DNA of 7,774 nucleotides, from positions 1 to 7,774 of the forward strand of contig CAMYMX010000142.1 of the NCBI GenBank assembly GCA_947259605.1, in the 5' to 3' direction. This stretch comes from an uncultured Polyangiaceae bacterium. Lineage in GTDB: Bacteria > Myxococcota_A > Polyangia > Polyangiales > Houyiibacteriaceae. Both the position numbers and the translations under genes were made by a program. Positions 1 to 6,494 of the stretch are shown piece after piece. The notes beneath the pieces are model-generated. The model had not been told where the DNA came from. It saw only the letters and a list, made by a program, of their open reading frames with translations, and searched no databases. Position 1 is the stretch's first letter. Each line of letters opens with the position of its first letter.

Positions 1-1440
1 ATTGTCGCGTAGCGCCTGGCCCATGCCGATCGCGTCCTCGTAAGCGATTCCGTCCAGCTCGCCGGAGACGTCGATCGGGGCGCCGTTTTCCTCCTCGCGA
101 AGCATGCCGATCGCATCGAAGCGCTCGAGCGCCAAGCCGATTGGATCGGTCAGGGTGTGACATCCTGAGCAGGCAGGGCTCGAGACGTGTTTCTCCAATC
201 GCTCCCGCGCGGTTCGCAGCTCCCCCTGGGTGTTTTCGACGATCGAGAAGTCGATGTTGGCCGGCGGGGTCGGGATGTCCTGACAGAGCAGCACCTCGCG
301 GACGAACTTGCCGCGAAGTGTGGCCGAGCTGCGCCCGGGATGGGAGTGAAGCGCGTTGAAGCTGATGTGCGAAAGCAGTCCGGCTCTGGGCGACTCCTCC
401 GTAAAGGAGTAGGGCTCCCATCCGCTCGCCGTCGCGACAGGCACCCGATACGCCACGCCGAGCCCCCGGGTCATGAAGGTCTCGCGTGTCGTAAAGAGAT
501 CCCGGTAGTCCTCGTCTGCAGTCAGGTGCGCAACGATCGTACGCAGGGTCTGCTCCTTGGCCTCCTCGACCAGCGTTTGGGTGTAGACGGGAAACAACGC
601 GCCGTCTTTACGCACCAGGCCGTCGTCGAACTGCTTGAAATCGTAGAGGTCGGAGAAGATGGCCCGAATGCCGGTTTCGAGGTTCGGGGAGACCAGCATT
701 CGCTCGACCTGCGCCGCCAGACCGTTGTCGGTCACGAGATCGCCGTTTTCTCCGGCCGCCAGGAGCTCGTCGTCCGGGCTGCTGTCCCACAAGAGGTAGC
801 TCAAACGGGAAGCCATCGAGATGCTCGTGAGGCGCATGGTCGACGGACGGGCAGGGTCTGACTCTGCCAGCTCCACGCGAAAGAGAAACTCAGGCGAGAC
901 CAGGAGGCTCATCAGTCCTAGCTCGAGGCCCGCGTAGAAGTCGCGGAGCGTGTTCGCCGCCTGATTGGCGATCTCGACTCGGGCGTCTGTCTCCGCTTGG
1001 GTCAAGGAGCGCCGGAACAACCGGCGTCCGACGCGCTCGATGAACGTTCTGGCGCAAGCCTCGTCGCTCGTGGTGACGGCGGTCGGCTGGCACAGAACGA
1101 GGTCATCGCGATGCGACGGGTCGAGCGCTTGCCCTGCCACCGCAGCGGCGGCGGCTTCGTACTTTTCGAAGCCCGACGGCGTCACGCTCGCAAACGAAGC
1201 TCCAACGGCAAGAAGCCCCGAGCGTCGATCGTCAGGGTCGATGCGGCTTGGCACCGTGACGTGCTCGCCGAGCACGTCGTGGACGCTTCTCGTGAACTGC
1301 TCAGCCGTGAGTCGCCGCAGCGCGACCGGCCCCGCATCCACCGGAACCGCCGGCGGGGAGCTGCTGCAACCCGCAGCGCCGAGCAGCAGCAATCCGGCAG
1401 CCGCGGTCAGACGAGCGAGTGTGAAATGGATCGTGCGCAC
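1..1440 (-). CDS. DUF1592 domain-containing lipoprotein with CxxCH motif (partial, C-terminus beyond left edge)
   Basis: Reading the minus strand from GTG at 1440 gives 480 uninterrupted codons that reach the window edge without a stop. The start begins with a lipoprotein-type signal: basic residues, a hydrophobic stretch ending LLLLGAAG, and candidate lipid Cys25. The domain order matches the Pfam set seen together in Planctomycetes and Myxococcota: DUF1587 (about 41-105, RRLTAEQFTRSVHDVLG), DUF1595 (about 117-184, ending VSPEFLFR), DUF1592 (about 202-335, SRLSYLLWDSSPDDELL), DUF1588 (about 348-445, with HPGRSS and LRGKFVREVLLC) and the start of DUF1585. A haem-type C424-SG-C427-H428 lies in DUF1588, so the protein may bind haem at the cell surface or in the periplasm. 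Substrate and reaction are unknown. No in-frame stop blocks a longer N-terminus, but the signal peptide favours GTG 1440. The usual partner, a DUF1552 protein, is 5 kb away at 6531-7774. Confidence 0.9.
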   Translation of the reverse strand, partial: MRTIHFTLARLTAAAGLLLLGAAGCSSSPPAVPVDAGPVALRRLTAEQFTRSVHDVLGEHVTVPSRIDPDDRRSGLLAVGASFASVTPSGFEKYEAAAAAVAGQALDPSHRDDLVLCQPTAVTTSDEACARTFIERVGRRLFRRSLTQAETDARVEIANQAANTLRDFYAGLELGLMSLLVSPEFLFRVELAESDPARPSTMRLTSISMASRLSYLLWDSSPDDELLAAGENGDLVTDNGLAAQVERMLVSPNLETGIRAIFSDLYDFKQFDDGLVRKDGALFPVYTQTLVEEAKEQTLRTIVAHLTADEDYRDLFTTRETFMTRGLGVAYRVPVATASGWEPYSFTEESPRAGLLSHISFNALHSHPGRSSATLRGKFVREVLLCQDIPTPPANIDFSIVENTQGELRTARERLEKHVSSPACSGCHTLTDPIGLALERFDAIGMLREEENGAPIDVSGELDGIAYEDAIGMGQALRDN

Positions 1441-1504
1441 GGCGGTTCTCGGAGTCGATGCCTGACAGCCGTCGACGGTACGCTTTCGCAGCAACCCGTG
1501 CAAC

Positions 1505-1557
1505 GGCCAGCTCGCTGCATTTTCCAAGAACCCGGTGACAGCTGCAAGGAGCTGGCC
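1505..1557. repeat. Imperfect 15-bp dyad in divergent intergenic region
   Basis: Arms 1505-1519 and 1543-1557 are inverted repeats matching at 13 of 15 positions. The outer nine bases (ggccagctc / gagctggcc) pair perfectly, and the intervening loop is 23 bases. The dyad sits between two divergently transcribed genes. It encloses the predicted -35 box (1535-1540) of the plus-strand gene and ends next to its -10 box. This position fits an operator for a dimeric regulator or an RNA hairpin. Which of the two is not decided by the sequence. Confidence 0.5.
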
Positions 1558-1563
1558 TAGAGT
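1535..1563 (+). promoter_or_regulatory. Predicted sigma70-like promoter for the four-helix membrane protein
   Basis: GTGACA at 1535-1540 matches five of six bases of the -35 consensus. TAGAGT at 1558-1563 matches four of six bases of the -10 consensus. The spacer is exactly 17 bases. The expected transcription start near 1570 leaves a leader of about 34 bases before GTG 1604. The -35 box lies inside the dyad at 1505-1557. Confidence 0.45.
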
Positions 1564-1603
1564 CGCTCCGCAGCCCGGTTCGGGGCGAGAAAGCGAGCGA
1601 AGC

Positions 1604-1984
1604 GTGCTGAGAAAATTCGTCTTGATCACCGGGTTTCTGGATATTCCAATCGGCCTTGCAACCTGGGCCGCGGCAATCCTCGAAGCGCAGGACACTCACT
1701 TCGGCGCGCTGATGACGGTCGGCGCGTTCCTGATCTTCGCAGGCGCAGCGCTCATCTGGTCCGCGCAGGACATGTCGGTCCGCGCGCCGATCATCTTCTG
1801 GCAAGGCCTGGTGCGACTCACTGCGGTCGCCAGCATCCTCTACATGGTCCCCACGGGTCTAGCCGAGTCCTGGCAATACGGCATCGTCGCCTTCGACGGC
1901 CTCATCGCCCTCGTCTACATCATCGGCATGATAAAACACACCGGCGCCCCCTTCTCCCGCCTGCTCCTAGGCAAAACCTCGTAA
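1604..1984 (+). CDS. Small four-helix integral membrane protein, function unknown
   Basis: From GTG 1604 the frame encodes 126 residues ending at TAA 1982-1984. Four hydrophobic segments are visible at about residues 4-26, 35-54, 61-83 and 91-110, separated by short polar loops (EAQDTH, SAQDMSVR, GLAESWQ). The protein is almost entirely membrane. Size and topology resemble small uncharacterised four-helix families such as the BphX-like or DoxX-like groups, but I see no diagnostic motif and do not assign one. The frame is open back to a GTG at 1535, but those 23 extra residues are polar and Arg/Ser/Pro-rich. They also overlap the predicted promoter, so the later GTG is preferred. The Shine-Dalgarno is poor (gagcga shortly before GTG). 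The gene is divergent from the DUF1592 gene. Confidence 0.72.
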   Translation: MLRKFVLITGFLDIPIGLATWAAAILEAQDTHFGALMTVGAFLIFAGAALIWSAQDMSVRAPIIFWQGLVRLTAVASILYMVPTGLAESWQYGIVAFDGLIALVYIIGMIKHTGAPFSRLLLGKTS

Positions 1985-2033
1985 CCCCAAACCCCCTTGG
2001 CCGCCGGCCTCCTATCGAATGGATATGGATTCA

Positions 2034-2091
2034 GGGGCGGCTTGCGTGGCCTAGGCCCCCAGTCCATCCGGCCACCTTTGCAAGCCGCCCC
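2034..2091. repeat. Strong hairpin: 12-bp perfect inverted repeat plus 6-bp inner stem
   Basis: Arms ggggcggcttgc (2034-2045) and gcaagccgcccc (2080-2091) pair perfectly over 12 bases. Directly inside, gtggcc (2046-2051) pairs with ggccac (2070-2075), leaving a four-base bulge (2076-2079) and an 18-base loop. It lies 49 bases after the stop of the upstream gene and 110 bases before the AI-2E start. It could be an intergenic terminator without a T-tract, or a structured leader of the AI-2E mRNA. The rest of the 217-base gap (1985-2201) shows no convincing coding potential. Confidence 0.6.
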
Positions 2092-2185
2092 GTCCGTTGA
2101 ACTCCCGTGTCGCGTTCCGCCGCGTCCCGGTACGACCGCGAGCACGCCCGTCGCGAGCCGTTCTCCGATTGTACTGATAGACCCA

Positions 2186-2194
2186 TGCTAACGT
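2186..2194 (+). promoter_or_regulatory. Weak extended -10-like element just upstream of the AI-2E gene
   Basis: TGCTAACGT has the TG of an extended -10 followed by a hexamer, TAACGT, that matches three of six consensus bases. It ends seven bases before ATG 2202. There is no Shine-Dalgarno before that ATG, so a leaderless transcript is possible. The hexamer is poor, and this call rests mainly on similar spacing at the minus-strand genes. Confidence 0.25.
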
Positions 2195-2201
2195 TCCCCG
2201 C

Positions 2202-3206
2202 ATGGTTCGCGTGGCTGCCTTTGGGGTCTTCCTGGTCGTGTTGCATTTGGGGCAGCCGATCGTCATTCCCATTTTGCTTGCGACTCTGATCGCGATCAGC
2301 CTTTCCAAGATCCTGGACCTCACCGAGAAGGGTGTTCCTCAGTGGCTGGCGATTGGGCTCGCTTGTCTTGCGGCGATCGCGGTGGTGACCGGCCTCGGCT
2401 TTCTCACGACGCGTGCGGCCACCGACTTTGCCTTGGCGTTCAGCCAGTACCGCGGCGACTTCGACCGCTTGCAGTTCGAGCTGGCCTCCTGGTTTTGGGC
2501 CCAAGGGCTCGGCATTCCCGCCACCGCGGTGCAGCAATTCGACCCACGTGAGCTGGTTCGAGGTCTCACGCTTCCTGGTCTTACCTTGGCGCTGAGCGTC
2601 GTGTCCGCGGGCTCGCTCGTTTTGCTCATCACCGTTTTCTTGGTCGTCGAAAGCGGGTCCATCGCCCAGAAGCTCGCCGGAACGGATCATTTGGGCCGGC
2701 TCGACGTCCAGACGCTCAAAGGGGCGGCGCGCGACGTGCAGCGATATCTCCTGATCAAGACGGTGACGAGCGCGGCGACCGGCCTTCTCGTCGCTAGCTT
2801 GACCAGTGTCGTCGGCCTTGGCCATTCGCTCCTGTTCGGCCTGATTGCGTTCGTCCTCAATTACATCCCGAGCATCGGCAGCATTCTTGCTTCGATCCCG
2901 GCGATTTCGCTTTCCCTGATCACGCTTGGTTGGCTCCCTACGTTCGGGCTAGCCGCTGGCTACGGCCTGATCAATCTGCTGATCGGCATCGTGATCGAGC
3001 CACGCTGGGCAGGTCAGGCCACCGACCTCTCGCCCACGGTCGTCGTTCTCTCGATGGTCTTTTGGGGCTTCGTGCTGGGGCCGGTCGGCGCGCTCCTCTC
3101 GGTCCCGCTCACCATCATCGTGCGAATGACCGCGGCTCAATCGACCGAATGGTCCTGGCTCGCGATGCTCTTGGGATCTTCTCGAAGTATGCGAAACTCG
3201 GCGTGA
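2202..3206 (+). CDS. AI-2E family (PF01594) transporter
   Basis: The product has 334 residues, near the usual length of about 350 for the PF01594 family (TqsA, YdiK, PerM relatives). Features visible in order are an N-terminal hydrophobic hairpin (about 5-34), a second helix pair region (45-68), and an amphipathic soluble stretch (70-120). A further helix follows at 121-147, then the conserved C-terminal core: KTVTSAATGLL (186-196), NYIPSIGSILASIP (220-233), IEPRWAG (265-271) and LSPTVVVLS through GPVGALLSVPL (276-303). Members span the inner membrane. TqsA exports autoinducer-2, while others act as ion antiporters or are uncharacterised, so the substrate here is unknown. ATG 2202 is the first possible start after an in-frame TAG at 2178-2180. 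No Shine-Dalgarno is present. The gene converges on the 162-aa gene with a 51-base gap. Confidence 0.92.
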   Translation: MVRVAAFGVFLVVLHLGQPIVIPILLATLIAISLSKILDLTEKGVPQWLAIGLACLAAIAVVTGLGFLTTRAATDFALAFSQYRGDFDRLQFELASWFWAQGLGIPATAVQQFDPRELVRGLTLPGLTLALSVVSAGSLVLLITVFLVVESGSIAQKLAGTDHLGRLDVQTLKGAARDVQRYLLIKTVTSAATGLLVASLTSVVGLGHSLLFGLIAFVLNYIPSIGSILASIPAISLSLITLGWLPTFGLAAGYGLINLLIGIVIEPRWAGQATDLSPTVVVLSMVFWGFVLGPVGALLSVPLTIIVRMTAAQSTEWSWLAMLLGSSRSMRNSA

Positions 3207-3257
3207 TGCCGCAGACGCCCCGGCGCGTCGCGCACGCTCGGGAATGCGGATGGTCGG

Positions 3258-3746
3258 TTAGCCCGCGGAGGCGTGCTCTGCGAGCCCGGCGAGCTTGTAT
3301 GCCGCGATCGGCACGACCTGACCGTCTGCTTCGATCCCCTGGACGCACCACTCGGCGGCCTCCCGGAGGTTCGGGAATGCACGATTGGGTGCAGGCTGCG
3401 GCGAAATCCAGCGGAGCGCCGTGTAGCCACCTCGTACGACCGCGCTTTGAATGATGATCGCGCTGCCGATGTTCTTCTCTCGGATGATCGGTCGTCGGCT
3501 GTCTTCGAACGCCTTCATCTGCCTGCGCAGCGTAGCGTCGGGGACTCTCACGATCGTCGTCGTATCGACGATCAGGGCATGCCTGGTCGGCGCCGCAAAG
3601 ACCAGCTCGTAGCATGCCTGCATGTATTCAATGTCGGCCACCGTCAGGACGGGGGGCATCGTAATCACGGCGAGCGGCCACTTCGAAACGTCGAACCGGA
3701 GGCCAACGCCGGCCGGTGGCGCCCCAAGGCTCGGTGCTCCCCCCAT
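3258..3746 (-). CDS. SpoIIAA/STAS-like single-domain protein (tentative)
   Basis: The frame encodes 162 residues from ATG 3746 to TAA at 3258-3260, and there is no signal peptide or membrane segment. The pattern suggests an alternating alpha/beta fold: strand WPLAVITMP (23-31), helix LTVADIEYMQACYELVFAA (34-52), and strand HALIVDTT (56-63). A helix LRRQMKAFEDSRRPIIRE (73-90), strand GSAIIIQS (94-101), and a final NRAFPNLREAAEWC (121-134) follow. This order, including the closing helix with a Trp, resembles SpoIIAA-like or STAS-type cytoplasmic domains. That is a fold-level guess, and I recognise no catalytic motif. The first 15 residues are Gly/Ala/Pro-rich and may be disordered. Only one plausible start exists, and an apparent -10 box lies six bases upstream. 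Confidence 0.75.
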   Translation of the reverse strand: MGGAPSLGAPPAGVGLRFDVSKWPLAVITMPPVLTVADIEYMQACYELVFAAPTRHALIVDTTTIVRVPDATLRRQMKAFEDSRRPIIREKNIGSAIIIQSAVVRGGYTALRWISPQPAPNRAFPNLREAAEWCVQGIEADGQVVPIAAYKLAGLAEHASAG

Positions 3747-3752
3747 TCCGCA

Positions 3753-3780
3753 ATTATCGACGATGCCTTCAGGGATGCAA
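3753..3780 (-). promoter_or_regulatory. Predicted promoter giving a leaderless transcript of the 162-aa gene
   Basis: On the minus strand TTGCAT (3775-3780) and GATAAT (3753-3758) are separated by 16 bases. The -10 matches five of six consensus bases and the -35 matches three. Only six bases (TGCGGA) separate the -10 from ATG 3746. Transcription would therefore start at or within a base or so of the start codon. No usable Shine-Dalgarno fits in that space. Confidence 0.45.
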
Positions 3781-3847
3781 GCACGACGCCAAGGTCAGTC
3801 GACCCTGCGCCGGATTCGTTCATGAAACGGCGCGTCCATACCGTCGA

Positions 3848-4270
3848 TCATGGTCGCGGGGGCGGATCGAGCTCGGTACCCTCCGGCCACTGATCGCTGG
3901 GCGGCTCCGGCACTGGGATGTCGTCGATCGGAGGGTCCTCACCGGCCGTGGGGGGCTCGGTTGGTAGTGGAACAATCTCGGGCTCCGGATCGGCCTCGCT
4001 CGGCTTGGGAGTGACAGGGACCGCGGCGGCTGGTCGAGGCTGGGCTTCCCGAACACCTCGCTGCGGCGCGACCTCAGGATCCGTTCCAAACGACGACAGC
4101 GCCCAGGCGATACCGGCGGCAGCGAGCACAAGCGGGATGATCAGCGCCCACCAGGAGCTCGGGCTCGGCGGCGCCTTGGACGGGACCATCTTCAGGCGAC
4201 ACAACTCGCATTCGCCGTTTCGATCCAGCGGGAGCTCGTGCGTCTCGCAAATCCCGATCGAATCCACCAT
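3848..4270 (-). CDS. Zinc-ribbon, single-membrane-helix protein with Pro/Glu-rich tail
   Basis: The product has 140 residues in three parts. The N-terminus carries C8-ET-H11 and C21-EL-C24 around the phrase LPLDRNGE, which looks like a small treble-clef or ribbon metal site. Residues 40-60 form one membrane helix (WALIIPLVLAAAGIAWALSS). Residues 62-140 are rich in Pro, Glu, Asp and Thr with no visible fold. This arrangement suggests a cytoplasmic metal-binding tip, an inner-membrane anchor and a flexible periplasmic tail. Similar openings occur in uncharacterised Myxococcota proteins, some of which I believe continue into a further domain that this tail lacks. Function is unknown. The gene lies 59 bases downstream of the FG-GAP gene's stop and appears to have its own -10 element, so co-transcription is optional. 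Confidence 0.8.
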   Translation of the reverse strand: MVDSIGICETHELPLDRNGECELCRLKMVPSKAPPSPSSWWALIIPLVLAAAGIAWALSSFGTDPEVAPQRGVREAQPRPAAAVPVTPKPSEADPEPEIVPLPTEPPTAGEDPPIDDIPVPEPPSDQWPEGTELDPPPRP

Positions 4271-4279
4271 CTGCCTGCC

Positions 4280-4288
4280 AGTCTATCA
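4280..4288 (-). promoter_or_regulatory. Extended -10 element close to the ATG of the zinc-ribbon gene
   Basis: The minus strand reads TGATAGACT, a TGn motif followed by TAGACT, which matches four of six -10 bases. Nine bases (GGCAGGCAG) lie between it and ATG 4270, so the predicted leader is only about two or three bases. An AGG triplet in those nine bases could be a minimal Shine-Dalgarno if transcription begins further upstream. I see no good -35 box. Confidence 0.38.
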
Positions 4289-4329
4289 CGGCCGGGGTGC
4301 GGAATCAGCGCCGATTCGTGCGCCTTCCG

Positions 4330-6477
4330 CTACTGCACCACCAGGCACCGCGCGGCGCCTACGCTGTCTTCGTTGTTGTCCTCCGCACACTCGAGCTCCA
4401 ACGAAAGCCCGGCCGCTTCGTCGTCCACCGTCACGTAGAAATCCCATGGCCCAATGTCCCCGGACTCCGGGACGAACTCCCACAGGAGGGTCTCGGTTTG
4501 GCCCGGAAGCAAGGGCACCGTCGTCGACTGGAATCCAAGCAGCGCGCCGTCGGGCAGGACCCCTTGGTAGAAGCCGACCGGCACACCGCCAGCGACCCCC
4601 AGCGAGCCGGTGTTGGCGATCTGCGCCTGAATCGTGATCGCGCTCGGGCAGGAGCTCGTGTTGACCGAGAGCCCGGCGACCGAGAGATCCGGAGCGTTGA
4701 AGACGCCTTCGCCTTGGACGTTCTGGCGATAGTTGTTTAGCCCGTTCCCAGACCAGCTGTCGTTCTCCTGCGCCGGGATCGTACCCGAGGCTTCCACGTT
4801 CGTGACGTGATACGTGTGCTGGTTCCAGACCTGCCGAGTCCGAACCCACTTGTCGTTCACATCGCCGAATGCCAGCAAGCCGTGCGTGCCCACGGCGCAG
4901 TTGTCACGGACGATCTGATCGTCGTTGGCGGGTACGACGAACTCGGAGTTGCCGTCGGCATCGACATCCACGATCAACGGGTACTCAGCTGCCGTGCGCG
5001 AGGAGTTCTCCATCTTGAGAAGCTCACTGCCGTCTTCGCCGGACAAAATGTAGAGATGGCACTCGTCGTTGTAAACGACCTCGGCCTTTCCATCGCCTTC
5101 GAAGTCGAAGACGCTCGAACCAGTCACGCTCGAGGAGAGATCCTGCACGGCAATTGACCAGAGGATCCCGTCGTTCCGGCCCGTGCTGCAGAGCTCCGTC
5201 GGCACCGGGTCGCCCGCGCAATCCAAATCATAGACAGCGTAGTTTCCGCGGCCTGCGGCAGCGAACTCCGGGCGTCCGTCTCCGTCGAAGTCGGCCACCG
5301 TAGGCGCGCCCCCCACGCCACCGCCCGGGATGGGCACCGGCCCGAAGACCACCGTGCCATCCACGCCGTTCAGGACTCGGGCGTTCCCGGCGCTGATGCT
5401 CACCACGTCCGGCTTTCCGTCGAGAGTCATGTCGGCGACGGCGACGAAACCATCCGGTGCGGCGACGTTCTCCCAGACGAGAGATCCGTCCGACTCGTAG
5501 ACTTTGTTGCCGCAGACGATGTCGAGTTGGCCGTCGTCGTTGAGGTCCGCAACGGCTGTGATGCACCACTCGCCGTTGCAGCCGATCCAACCCTTGTCCT
5601 GCATCAGGGTTCCGTCGTTATCGAACCATTTTCCGCCGATCACCACCTCGGCTTCGGGGTCTGCATCGAGATTTGCGAGGGCGGGATAGCCCTGCTTTTC
5701 CCCGCCACTGACGTCTGCAGTCCACTTCTCCGTTCCGTCGTGTTCGATCACGACAAGCGCACGGTCGATCGTCATGAACACGATTTCTAGCTCTGCATCG
5801 AGGTCTAGATTTCCAACCGCGGCGCCGGTTCCCCATCGGACGTTGTACGTGCTGTCCGGAATCATCAGATTCTCGCTGCCATCTTCGCCGTTGAGCATGA
5901 CGAGCATGTTGTTTCCCGTGGACCGGTACGCGACCGTGACCACCTCCGGAAGCCCATCTGCGTCGACGTCTGCAATTGCTGGGGTCGACTGAACTTGGCG
6001 GTAGCGATCGTCGAGGCTCCATCCTTCCCAGTGCCACTCGATGGTCGGTTCGAATGTGACCGATTCGGGACGGAGCTCGCACAGCGGGCCGGTAGGTTGG
6101 GGCAGGCACTGAGAAAGCGTCGGCTCACAGAAGTGGCCTTCGGGACAGTCGAAGCTATCGGTGCAGCTCGCGCCCGGCGTCGCGCATGCGCTGGCGAGAC
6201 AAACGTCCCCCACCGCGCAGCAGACCGATCCGTCACCCCCGCAGCGGATGCCGGATGCGCACGGCGCGACGCAGGCGCCTTCGAAGCATTCGTCGCCCAC
6301 CTCACAGCAGACCGAAGGCGTGCCACAGAGCAAAGACGACACGCATGTCTCGGTGCCGCCGCTTCCTCCCGCGCCGCCGCCCGAGCCGCCTCCGCCTCTG
6401 GAGTCGCTGTCTCCCGAACCACTGCAACTCGCCGCGAGAATCGCGGCAAGAACCAACCCAAGCCTATAAGCATTCAT
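4330..6477 (-). CDS. FG-GAP/VCBS repeat surface lipoprotein with Cys-rich modules and CARDB-like C-terminus
   Basis: The protein has 715 residues and a lipoprotein signal (LAASC, candidate lipid Cys18), followed by a Gly/Ser linker (28-41). A Cys-rich region (45-133) contains two copies of a CG-x(n)-VCC-x-VGD-x-C-x(3)-AC module. Residues 160-515 hold about eight FG-GAP-type calcium loops, for example DVDADGLPE (170), DLNDDGQLD (311), DFDGDGRPE (396), DFEGDGKAE (458) and DVDADGNSE (504). Those at 223, 269 and 349 are degenerate. Together they suggest a beta-propeller. A WNQHTYHVTNV segment (551-561) leads to a CARDB-like beta-sandwich (about 596-690). Known families imply a calcium-stabilised, outer-surface binding or adhesion role, and no catalytic site is visible. 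A perfect extended -10 lies eight bases before ATG 6477. The gene follows the DUF1552 stop by 53 bases. Confidence 0.92.
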   Translation of the reverse strand: MNAYRLGLVLAAILAASCSGSGDSDSRGGGGSGGGAGGSGGTETCVSSLLCGTPSVCCEVGDECFEGACVAPCASGIRCGGDGSVCCAVGDVCLASACATPGASCTDSFDCPEGHFCEPTLSQCLPQPTGPLCELRPESVTFEPTIEWHWEGWSLDDRYRQVQSTPAIADVDADGLPEVVTVAYRSTGNNMLVMLNGEDGSENLMIPDSTYNVRWGTGAAVGNLDLDAELEIVFMTIDRALVVIEHDGTEKWTADVSGGEKQGYPALANLDADPEAEVVIGGKWFDNDGTLMQDKGWIGCNGEWCITAVADLNDDGQLDIVCGNKVYESDGSLVWENVAAPDGFVAVADMTLDGKPDVVSISAGNARVLNGVDGTVVFGPVPIPGGGVGGAPTVADFDGDGRPEFAAAGRGNYAVYDLDCAGDPVPTELCSTGRNDGILWSIAVQDLSSSVTGSSVFDFEGDGKAEVVYNDECHLYILSGEDGSELLKMENSSRTAAEYPLIVDVDADGNSEFVVPANDDQIVRDNCAVGTHGLLAFGDVNDKWVRTRQVWNQHTYHVTNVEASGTIPAQENDSWSGNGLNNYRQNVQGEGVFNAPDLSVAGLSVNTSSCPSAITIQAQIANTGSLGVAGGVPVGFYQGVLPDGALLGFQSTTVPLLPGQTETLLWEFVPESGDIGPWDFYVTVDDEAAGLSLELECAEDNNEDSVGAARCLVVQ
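6175..6327 (-). repeat. Two tandem Cys-rich protein modules within the FG-GAP lipoprotein
   Basis: Residues 51-72 (6262-6327) and 79-101 (6175-6243) share the pattern CG, VCC, VGD, C and AC in the same order and near-identical spacing. Each contributes several cysteines, probably disulphide-bonded outside the cytoplasm. A third, more divergent Cys cluster (105-133) follows. Confidence 0.65.
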
Positions 6478-6485
6478 AACGGAAT

Positions 6486-6494
6486 ATTATAGCA
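6486..6494 (-). promoter_or_regulatory. Consensus extended -10 promoter element of the FG-GAP lipoprotein gene
   Basis: The minus strand reads TGCTATAAT, an exact TGn plus TATAAT extended -10, in a locally AT-rich patch within GC-rich DNA. Eight bases (ATTCCGTT) separate it from ATG 6477. The expected transcription start is therefore within two or three bases of the ATG. Those eight bases contain no Shine-Dalgarno. No recognisable -35 box is present, which extended -10 promoters can tolerate. Confidence 0.6.

Noticed and set aside
187..861. Plus-strand open frame of 224 codons across the left part of the window
   Set aside because: It lies opposite the DUF1592 lipoprotein, whose minus-strand frame has recognisable domains throughout. 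The plus-strand product has none.
1535..1603. Longer N-terminus for the four-helix membrane protein
   Set aside because: The 23 extra residues are polar and Pro/Arg-rich and coincide with the predicted promoter and dyad. Starting at GTG 1604 places the first helix at the N-terminus.
1301..1804. Minus-strand frame bridging the divergent intergenic region
   Set aside because: It overlaps two better-supported genes and its product is composition-biased with no motif.
2034..2091. Integron attC site
   Set aside because: The hairpin lacks the conserved GTT-type R' and AAC-type R'' boxes, and no integrase or gene-cassette pattern is present.
2185..2187. ATG 17 bases upstream of the AI-2E start
   Set aside because: It is out of frame with the transporter, and its own frame closes at 2289 without a recognisable product.
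2031..2825. Long minus-strand open frame (264 codons) opposite the AI-2E gene and the upstream gap
   Set aside because: Its product is low-complexity, rich in Arg, Gln, Glu and Gly, with no fold. The opposite strand encodes a clear PF01594 protein. High GC content creates such antisense frames.
2202..3206. Quorum-sensing autoinducer-2 export as the assigned function
   Set aside because: The family name derives from one member (TqsA). Most homologues have other or unknown substrates, and nothing in this window supports AI-2 signalling.
3223..3233. Small GC hairpin (gcgc-gtc-gcgc) between the convergent genes as a terminator
   Set aside because: The stem is only four base pairs with a three-base loop and no T-tract. 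Such motifs are common by chance at this GC content.
4301..4320. Short inverted repeat gaatc/gattc after the FG-GAP gene as a terminator
   Set aside because: It has a five-base stem, is not GC-rich and is not followed by a T-run, so it is too weak to call.
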